DNA from: BP-464 sp963825415
Lineage (GTDB): Bacteria > Actinomycetota > Thermoleophilia > Solirubrobacterales > Solirubrobacteraceae
Reading direction: 5' to 3'
NCBI GenBank assembly: GCA_963825415.1
Contig: CAWGTD010000003.1
Span: 186,001 to 250,000, forward strand
DNA: 64,000 bases
Positions 57,537-64,000 of this stretch are shown in pieces; position 1 is the stretch's first letter; every line of letters begins with the position of its first letter. The notes beneath the pieces are model-generated. The model ran no database searches. It was not told the origin of the DNA and worked only from the letters and a program-made list of their open reading frames with translations. The position numbers and the translations under genes were made by a program.

Positions 57537-60177
57537 CTATTTCGCCTGCTTGCCGCACGGAGCGAGGTTGTAGACGATGTCACCGCGATCGACGTAGATC
57601 TCACTCGACTTGACCACGTTGCCGCCGATCTCGCAGCTGAGCGTGTACTTCTCGATCGCGCCCGGGGTTGTGGTGGTCGTCTTGGTGTAGCGGTCGACCT
57701 TCAGTGACCAGTCGTTCTTGGGGCCGTAGTAGTTGACGACCCGCACGACGTAGTCGCCGTCGGCCGGGTCGGCGAGGTCGATCGACTCGTCCTGGGCGTT
57801 GGCGTTGCCGTTGGCCGAGGTCGCGACCTCCGTGAGCTTCCCGTCGGCCTCGCGCTTGTACAGCTCGAGGTTGTAGTCCTCGGTCGGGTCGGCGAACGTG
57901 AGCGTGAGGACGAGGCGGCCGAGGCTGTCGACGCGCAGATCCTGATCCTTGAAGGTCTTGTCTGGCGTCGGCGGGCGATCGGTGGGCGCCAGCGCGGTGG
58001 CGGGGTCGTCGGTGACCCACGCCGTCGTGTCCTTCTTCGGCGTGCGCGTCTCGCTCTGCGGCGTGTCGGACACGGTCGTGGTCGTCTTGCCGATCGTCTC
58101 GAATCGGCCGGGTCGACGGGTTGACGTCCCAGGTGAACGCGCCCGAGGCGGGCACCGTCGTCGTCGTGTCGATCTTGTCGTCGACGGCTCAGCGGGTCCT
58201 GGAAGCCCTGCGGGCACTTGGCCGTCGGTGACCGGATACAGCGGACCACCGGTGAAGTAGATCGGCGTCTTCTCGGTGCCCACCGGGCAGTAGGGGCTCG
58301 TCTTCGTCTCGAAGGACTTGTGCAGGCGCAGGAGTGCGCCGGCGGGAGCCCGGCCCTCGAGGACTCGGCGTGATGGGTGCGGTCGGCCGAGGCCTCGCCG
58401 GCGAGCAGCAGCGCGTCGCGCAGGCCGCCGTGTGTTCCGGGAGCGCTCTCCGCGCGGTCATCCGCGTACTTGCCGTTCCACTCGTCCACGAACCCCTTCT
58501 GGTAGGGCTCGTGGAAGGCGCCGCCCGGGGGTGCCGATCTCGATCGTGTAGCCGAACGCGCCCTGGGGGCGGCGTAGTTCCAGTCCTCCGTCGTCCCGGC
58601 CGTGTCGTAGAGCTGGAACGAGTACTCGGAGGTGTAGCCCGCGTCCTTGGCCATCTGGTCGCCGATGACCTTCATCGCCTTCTCGTCGGGAGCGGTGCCG
58701 CCGTCGTGCAGACCGGGCGGGCGCAGGACAAGCGCGGCGACGTTGTGGAGCGTCATCAGGGCGTCACCTGGTGGCGACTAGCGGACCAGCGGTGGACGGC
58801 CTTCGTCTCGGGCTCCGACCAGGGGCGCTGTCGCCGTGGTAGGACTGGCTGGTCGTGTCCGGGCTGCCGGGCCCGCGCCGCCCCACTTCTCGCCGTAGTT
58901 GCGGTTGAGGTCGATGCCGTACTGCCGCTCGCACGGCGGGTGCTCGGGTTCTTGAAGGCGCCGTCGCAGTTCTTGCGCCGGTAGGTCGCCACGCCGCCGG
59001 GCGGGGCGATCGACTCCAGCGTGGAGGGCGGCAGGCCCCGGTGCCGAGGCGGATCGGACCCCGCGCCGCCGCTCGAACGTTGTCGGGCTCGGGTCGTAGG
59101 CCGAAGGCGTTGCAAGCAAGGAGCTCACGAACCCGTCGGGGTTGATCAGCGGCACGACGACCGTGCGCTCGGTCTTCTTGAGCTTTGGCCAGGCGGGCCC
59201 GGACTCACCCAGCGGCGGGGGAAGCGAGCATGATCGCGTACTCCATCGCCGCCTCGGCCGACGGGCCACTCGCGTGCGTGGTGCAGCGCGACGAGCAGTT
59301 GGGGATTTCAGGGCGTCCGTCGGTCTTGCTGCTCACGTTGCTGGCGATCTCCACGCCGGAGAGCTCGCGACCCTGGAAGGACCGGCCGAGCGAGACCGGG
59401 CGGACGCTGGTCTCTATTTCTGCGTGAGCTCCTTGAGGCCGGCCTGGATGTCCTCGTAGGTGCGATAGGTCTCGCGCCCGGTGGGCAGCGGGGACGGTGC
59501 GCCGGCGTTGGCCGCGCGCACGTCGGCGGCCGTGGAGCGGCGCTGTGCCTGCTCGAGGTTGGAGTCGCGGACGGTGTAGCGGAAGCCCTGCGCGCGCAGC
59601 TCGGCGAGCTGCGAGGGCAGCGCGATGACGTCGGCGTGGCTGCTGCGTCACCTCGTGCGTGACGTCGAGGCCCATGTCCTCGAGGTCCTCGGCCTGCGTG
59701 GCGCGGTCGAGAGCGACGCGGGCGAGCTCGGGCGCGGCGCCGGCCTTGGGCGGCGCGACGTCGATCAGCTCGAAGCTGATGCGGGCAGACCTTGGCGGCG
59801 CCGGATCGGCGACAGCCGACGGCCTGCAGGCGCTCTCCGGCACGGACCCAGCTCTGGACGACCTCGTGCGAGCCGAACCCGCGCGAGCTCGCAACCACGC
59901 GGCCGGACTGGGAGTCGACGACCGTCAGGTCCCAGTTGCTCGAGTCAGGCGCGGCCAGACGGGTCGTCAGATAGCCCGACATGGGCGCCGTGTACGTGGT
60001 CGTACCAACGCTGCGAAGCTCGGCGCCGCCGAGCATTACGCAGCTGGTGCGCCGAGCCTCGGCAGCCCGCACCGTCTTGGAGACGGCGGGCAGCGCGGTG
60101 AAGGTGGCGGCCGTCGCGGCGGGGGCCGCGGCGAGCAGCATGAGCAGAGCTGAACCGAGCAGAAACTTGCGAGCCAT
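57537..60177 (-). CDS. Secreted M14 zinc carboxypeptidase, many frameshifts
   Basis: About 875 residues over several frames. A signal peptide (MARKFLLGSALLMLLAAAPA) precedes an N-terminal beta domain. The M14 catalytic domain follows: GRELSGVEIASNVSSKTDGR, then LINPDGFVSSLLA, DLNRNYGEKWGG and SYHGDSAPWSEPET. TIEIGTPGGAFHEPY-like sequence is split by indels. The C-terminal region resembles a pre-peptidase (PPC-type) beta domain (LVLTLTFADPTEDYNLELY, GDYVVRVVNYYGP) and ends CGKQAK. It removes C-terminal residues from extracellular peptides. At least six frame breaks, between 58150 and 59900. Confidence 0.82.
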
Positions 60178-60242
60178 GCCTGCTGCAACGCAAGAAGCCC
60201 GAGAAACCTGCGCTTGCCCGAAGGCCCATAGGCTCTCGCACC

Positions 60243-61181
60243 ATGGCCCACGGCACGCACGACTTCGAGGACGACCCGCGCAACGAGCGCATCCTCATCT
60301 GGGTCAACGGCGAGCTCGTGCCGCGCGAGCGGGCGGTCGTGTCGGTGTTCGACTCGGGCTTCGTCCTCGGCGACGGCGTCTGGGAGGGTCTGCGCGTGCG
60401 GGCGGGCCATCCCGCCTTCCTCGAGCGCCATCTCGACCGCCTGTTCGAGGGCGCGAAGGCCATCATGCTCGACATCGGCCGCAGCCGCCGCGAGCTGACC
60501 GAGGCGATCTACTCGACGCTGCGGGCCAACGACATGACCGACGGCGTGCACGTGCGGCTGATGGTCACCCGCGGCGTCAAGCGCACGCCCTACCAGGATC
60601 CGCGCGTGACGATCGGGCCCGCGACCGTCGTGATCATCGCCGAGCACAAGGAGCCGCTGCCGGCGACGGTGACCGACGGCATCACGCTCTTCACGACGCA
60701 CGTGCGCCGCGCCGCGCCGGACACGCTCGACCCCAAGCTCAACGCGCACTCCAAGCTCAACGACATCACCGCCTGCATCCAGGCCTACACCGCCGGCGCC
60801 GACGAGGCGCTGATGCTCGACCCGCACGGCTTCGTGGCGACGTGCAACTCGACGCACTTCTTCGTCGTCGTCGGCCCCGACGACGCGCCGGAGGTGCTGA
60901 CCTCCGACGGGCGCTACTGCCTCGCGGGGATCACGCGCGCCAACGTGCTGGAGATCTGCCGTGCCAACGGCATCCCGGCGCGCGAGACGACGTTCAGCCT
61001 CACCGACGTCTACTCCGCCCGCGAGGCGTTCGTCACCGGCACGTTCGCCGGCGTCGTGCCCGTCCGGTCCGTGGACGGCCGCACGATCGGCGACGGTCGC
61101 CGCGGGCCGATGGTCGAGCGCCTTCAGGCGCTGTACCGCGAGCTCGTCGACGCCGACGTGGCGGCACGCGTCGCGCCATGA
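60243..61181 (+). CDS. Class IV PLP aminotransferase (branched-chain/D-amino acid type)
   Basis: 312 residues, fold type IV. WVNGELVPRERAVVSVFDSGF is the usual opening, LNAHSKLNDI carries the PLP lysine, and TCNSTHFFVV plus CLAGITRANVLEIC bind the cofactor phosphate. It could be a branched-chain aminotransferase (IlvE) or a D-amino acid/4-amino-4-deoxychorismate type enzyme. The 312 length and the sulfotransferase-like partner coupled by ATGA favour a specialised role over the housekeeping IlvE. Confidence 0.88.
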   Translation: MAHGTHDFEDDPRNERILIWVNGELVPRERAVVSVFDSGFVLGDGVWEGLRVRAGHPAFLERHLDRLFEGAKAIMLDIGRSRRELTEAIYSTLRANDMTDGVHVRLMVTRGVKRTPYQDPRVTIGPATVVIIAEHKEPLPATVTDGITLFTTHVRRAAPDTLDPKLNAHSKLNDITACIQAYTAGADEALMLDPHGFVATCNSTHFFVVVGPDDAPEVLTSDGRYCLAGITRANVLEICRANGIPARETTFSLTDVYSAREAFVTGTFAGVVPVRSVDGRTIGDGRRGPMVERLQALYRELVDADVAARVAP

Positions 61182-61911
61182 GCGACGTCGTGCGCGTGGC
61201 GATGTGGTCCGGCCCGCGGAACATCTCCACGGCGATGATGCGCGCGTTCGAGAACCGCCCCGACACGGTCGTCGTCGACGAGCCGCTGTACGCGGCCTAC
61301 CTCGCCCGCACCGGCATCGACCACCCGGCGCGCGAGGCGGTCATCGCCTCCCAGCCCACCGACCTCGCAACGGCCGTCGCCGGCCTCTCGCGCGCCGCTG
61401 CCGCCCGGCCGCCGCGTCCACTACGCCAAGCACATGGCGCACCACGTCTCCCGCGACATGGACCTGCGCTGGACGCTGGGCTTCCGCAACGTGCTGCTCA
61501 TCCGCGACCCGGTCGAGGTCGTCGCCTCGTACGTGCGCGCCCGGGAGAGCTGCGAGCCGGACGACATCGGGCTGCCCCAGCAGGGGTGGCTGCTGGAGCT
61601 GTGGGACGAGCACGGCATCGAGGTGCCGATCATCGACGCGAGCGACTTCCTGCGCGCGCCCGAGGCGCACCTGCGCTGGCTGTGCGACTGGCTGGGCATC
61701 CCGTTCACCGACCGGATGCTGTCCTGGCCGCCGGGCCCGCGCGACGTCCGACGGCGTCTGGGCGCCGCACTGGTACGCCGCCGTCTGGTCCTCCACCGGG
61801 TTCGAGCCCTGGCGCCCGCGGGAGACCACCCTCTCCGACCACGACGCCGCCGTCGCCGAGGCGTGCCGCCCGGTCTACGCGGCGCTGCACGCCCGGCGGG
61901 TGCGGGTCTGA
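61178..61911 (+). CDS. Sulfotransferase-like protein, frameshifted
   Basis: About 245 residues. The P-loop-like PAPS motif MWSGPRNISTAMMRAFE at the N-terminus and FRNVLLIRDPVEVVASYV (3'-phosphate site) identify the sulfotransferase superfamily; this subgroup often sits beside class IV aminotransferases. The frame breaks near 61405 (ARPPRPLRQ should read VHYAKHMAHHVSRD) and near 61745 (to DGVWAPHWYAAVWSSTGFEP). It ends AALHARRVRV. Translationally coupled to the aminotransferase, so both probably act on one amino-acid-derived substrate. Confidence 0.82.
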
Positions 61912-61928
61912 GCGGTCGCCGCAGGGTG

Positions 61929-61934
61929 TAATGT
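61929..61934 (+). promoter_or_regulatory. -10 element ahead of leader B
   Basis: TAATGT, 8 nt (start to start) before the TTCGTGGAGGGCAC block, the same spacing as at leader A. Confidence 0.5.
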
Positions 61935-61936
61935 TG

Positions 61937-62029
61937 TTCGTGGAGGGCACACGATGGGGCCTGCCGGTACGGGGGCAGCATCCACTGACTTTCGAGTTTC
62001 GAGATTCGCTGTGCGACTCGGAGGTCCCA
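61937..62029 (+). promoter_or_regulatory. Leader B: second copy of the candidate cis-regulatory RNA
   Basis: Same ordered blocks as leader A: TTCGTGGAGGGCAC (61937-61950), TGGGG (61955-61959), GGCAGCA (61974-61980), CCAC (61982-61985), CTGACTT (61985-61991), GGAGGT (62020-62025), four bases, GTGCCC. CTGCC/GGCAG forms the middle hairpin. CGAGT (61993-61997) pairs with ACTCG (62016-62020), ending exactly at the ribosome-binding site, as CCAGG/CCTGG does in leader A with different sequence and a shorter loop. Confidence 0.55.
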
Positions 62030-62107
62030 GTGCCCCAAGCAGCCTTTTGCGCTTCATCGGTTCCGCCGGCCACTGATCTCGGCGCCCTGAAGCGGCTTGT
62101 CACCTAG
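62030..62107 (+). CDS. 25-codon ORF under leader B
   Basis: GTG start 4 nt after GGAGGT encodes M-PQAAFCASSVPPATDLGAL-KRLVT, a short peptide with one Cys and no similarity to the STAS protein beyond the first two residues. It has its own -10 box, leader and terminator, so it looks like a complete miniature transcription unit. It could be a leader peptide, a small regulatory protein, or merely a readout attached to a regulatory RNA. Confidence 0.5.
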   Translation: MPQAAFCASSVPPATDLGALKRLVT

Positions 62108-62126
62108 CTCCCCCGGTCCACCCAGG

Positions 62127-62161
62127 CTCGGCCCGTCCGTTTCCCCTGCGGACGGGCCGAG
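62127..62161 (+). terminator. Strong hairpin after the 25-codon ORF
   Basis: Perfect 13-bp stem CTCGGCCCGTCCG/CGGACGGGCCGAG with a 9-nt loop, 19 nt after the stop codon. No T tail. Confidence 0.75.
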
Positions 62162-62244
62162 TGCCCGTCCGCCCGCTGGAGGCGGCTCGCCACCGCGGTC
62201 ACGGGCGTGCGCGACCCGCACGCCCGCCCGCGACTGGCGTCCTC

Positions 62245-62616
62245 CTAGTCGTCGCTGGTCGCGGCGTCGCCGTCACCGGTGTCCTGGGACTCGGCCTGGT
62301 CGTCGTCGGCCTTCTGGCTGGTGACATTGAACGCCTTGTCCACCTGGACCTCGGTGAGCTGGCCACCGTTGTCGACCTTCACCTCGTAGATGGCCGGAGC
62401 GCCCTCGTCGCTGCCTTCGACCGACACGACCCTGCCGCCGCCCACGGCGGAGCGGGCCGCGGCGCCGGCCTTGGCGGCGTCGCTGCCGGCGACCTTCTGG
62501 TCGGGGCCGTCGTTCTTCGCGCTCCCGCCGCCCGTGGCGTTGGCCAGTGCGGCGCCGCCGAGGGCGAGCGCGCCCAGGGCGGTGATGGTGATGAGGACCT
62601 TCTTGATCTTGTGCAT
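62245..62616 (-). CDS. PepSY-domain exported protein
   Basis: 123 residues from MHKIKKVLI. Signal/anchor helix VLITITALGALALGGAALA, then a PepSY domain (ARSAVGGGRVVSVEGSDEG, PAIYEVKVDNGGQLTEVQVD) and a very acidic tail (DDDQAESQDTGDGDAATSDD). PepSY proteins are thought to inhibit proteases or modulate sensor kinases outside the membrane. It is divergent from the two-component genes, a very common arrangement in actinobacteria that suggests joint regulation. Confidence 0.85.
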   Translation of the reverse strand: MHKIKKVLITITALGALALGGAALANATGGGSAKNDGPDQKVAGSDAAKAGAAARSAVGGGRVVSVEGSDEGAPAIYEVKVDNGGQLTEVQVDKAFNVTSQKADDDQAESQDTGDGDAATSDD

Positions 62617-62708
62617 GGCGGTCACGATGGAGGGTGCCCGTGAGACGCAGATGAGCTCAAGCGCGTTGGCGCATAGCCGCTCTCATCTTGGCTTCATGAG
62701 ACTGCTCG

Positions 62709-63417
62709 ATGATGGTCCGCATGCGGGTCTTGATCGCAGAGGACGACCGCAAGCTCGGCCGGCTGCTCGAGCGCGGGCTGACCGAGAGCGACATCCGCGT
62801 CGAGCTGGTCGGCACGGGGGACGCCGCCCTGGTCGCGGCCCGAAAGGACGGCATCGACGTCGTGGTCCTCGACGTGATGCTCCCCGGGATGGACGGCTCT
62901 CCAGGTCTGCGCGCGGATGCGCGCAGAGCACCTGTGGACGCCGGTGCTCCTGCTGACCGCGCGCGACGAAGTCGAAGATCGCGTCCGTGGGCTCGACGGC
63001 GGCGCCGACGACTACCTCCCCAAGCCGTTCTCGTTCGAGGAGCTCGCCGCGCGGCTACGGGCACTGTCCAGGCGGGGCCCGGTCGAGCGGCCGGTGGTGC
63101 TCGCGGCCGGCGACCTCGAGTACGACCCGGCCATGGTGTGGGCCTGGCGCGCGGGCGAGGAGATCGAGCTGTCCACGACCGAGCGGGCGCTGCTCGAGAC
63201 CCTCCTCCGTCATCGCGGCCAGGTGCTCGACCGTGACCAGCTGCTCGCCCAGGCCTGGGATCCCCGCCAGCAGCCGCGGTCCAACGTCGTCGACGTCTAC
63301 GTCCGCTACCTGAGAGAGAAGATCGACCGCCCGTTCGGCGTCGAGTCGATCGAGACGGTCCGCGGCACCGGCTACCGGCTGCGAGCCGACGGCGGCCGCT
63401 CGCCGCGAGCGGCGTGA
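62709..63417 (+). CDS. OmpR-type response regulator, frameshifted
   Basis: About 235 residues. Receiver domain: VLIAEDDRKLGRLLERGL (acidic pair), VVVLDVMLPGMDG with the phosphoacceptor Asp, then after a one-base indel near 62905 ARMRAEHLWTPVLLLTARDE and DYLPKPFSFEELAARLRAL (conserved Lys). A C-terminal winged helix has IELSTTERALLETLLRHRGQ and SNVVDVYVRYLREKI. The start may be ATG 62709 or 62721. It overlaps the kinase gene as GTGA. Confidence 0.92.
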
Positions 63418-64000
63418 CCAGGTTCTCGCACGTGCCGATCCGCGTGCGGGTGACCCTCGCCTTCGCTGCGGTCGCGGCGGTCGGCGCCGCTTGCGCTCGG
63501 CCTGTTCCTGCACGATCGGCTGCGGGCGGAGCTCGACGGCTCGCCGCACTCCGGGTTGCGCCAGCGGCTCGGAGACCTCACCACGCTGGCCTCGCAGGGC
63601 GCGGCGGGCGGCCTCGGCCGCAGCACCCTGGTGGAACGCGGCGACGATGTGGCCCAGCTCCTCGGCCGCGACGGCCGGGTCGTCGCGGGCGCGCCCGGGT
63701 TCGAGTCACGTCCGCTGCTGGACGCCGCCCACCTGCGACGTGCCACGACTGGCCTCGTCTCGCTCGAACGGCCGGCGCCCGACGACGAAGGCCGGCTCGC
63801 CCTGCTGGCCGCGCCGGCCGGCGATCGCGTCGTCGTGGTCGGGGCGTCATTGGATGACCGCGCCGACGCGCTCGGCAGCCTCGACGCGTTGCTGCTGCTC
63901 GGGCTGCCGATCGCGTTGCTGCTGGCGGGCGGGGCGGGCGACGTGGTCGCGGGCTCGGCCCTCGCGCCGATCGAGCGAGTGCGCGAGCGCGCCGACGTCC
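63414..64000 (+). CDS. Sensor histidine kinase, N-terminal part, cut by window end
   Basis: The N-terminus TRFSHVPIRVRVTLAFAAVAAV is transmembrane helix 1. After a one-base shift near 63485 the frame continues ALGLFLHDRLRAELDG, an extracytoplasmic sensor loop of about 100 residues, then a second helix (LLLLGLPIALLLAGG) and the start of a HAMP-like linker (SALAPIERVRERADV). The His-box and ATPase domain lie beyond base 64000. Partner of the response regulator upstream; the signal is unknown. Confidence 0.85.

Overview
This 64 kb window is chromosomal DNA from a high-GC bacterium. It most resembles a deep-branching actinobacterium of the Thermoleophilia/Solirubrobacterales kind. The pointers are very high GC, many GTG starts, 4-bp stop/start overlaps, DUF4389 membrane proteins, an AbiEi/DUF559 protein, a zinc-ribbon cyclase/AAA ATPase, and a dnaX-ybaB-recR-lysC-asd block. 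The placement is inference from gene content, not from a marker tree. The consensus is imperfect. About fifteen genes are broken by one-base indels inside otherwise well-conserved domains. Around 57.26-57.53 kb there are stacked homopolymers and a 61-nt poly-A run that do not look natural.

Layout. 0-6 kb: end of glyS, a four-unit DUF4389 membrane protein, an M48 protease, an R2-type di-iron protein fused to SCP2, and an epimerase. 6-8.6 kb: a structured intergenic stretch, a TetR regulator, then an unusual conserved leader ahead of a STAS protein and a GGDEF diguanylate cyclase. 8.6-14.3 kb: MBL hydrolase-Hsp20-Lon stress operon and a cation/proton antiporter. 14.5-21.2 kb: L-2-hydroxyglutarate oxidase, small enzymes, a DNA-binding protein, and the mdh/icd pair. 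21.2-28.9 kb: one gigantic reading unit on the minus strand, an adenylate cyclase/AAA/TPR protein running into about eleven tandem NTF2/SnoaL-like domains. 29-38.6 kb: aidB, an AbiEi/DUF559 protein, a hydrolase, a site-2 protease, a succinate dehydrogenase with a CCG (HdrB-like) subunit and no visible membrane anchor, and a methyltransferase. 38.9-44.8 kb: an atypical LuxR protein, asd, lysC, recR, ybaB, dnaX and a large (about 270 nt) SRP RNA.

47-54 kb is a genomic island inserted at tRNA-Val(CAC). The 3' half of the tRNA is repeated at 48.75 and 53.91 kb, giving two tandem segments. The second carries a four-gene arsR-mmpL-(MBL+rhodanese)-tauE operon whose parts fit sulfide/persulfide detoxification. 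54-61.9 kb holds frameshift-ridden secreted proteins (LVIVD-type propeller, M14 carboxypeptidase), a MOSC protein, aquaporin debris, and an aminotransferase IV plus sulfotransferase-like pair. The window closes with a second copy of the 7-kb leader, here driving a 25-codon ORF with its own terminator, then a PepSY protein and a two-component system cut by the window edge.

The most novel-looking items are the two matching leaders (6.9 and 61.9 kb) with apparently covarying hairpins, and the cyclase/AAA protein with its NTF2-like domain array.
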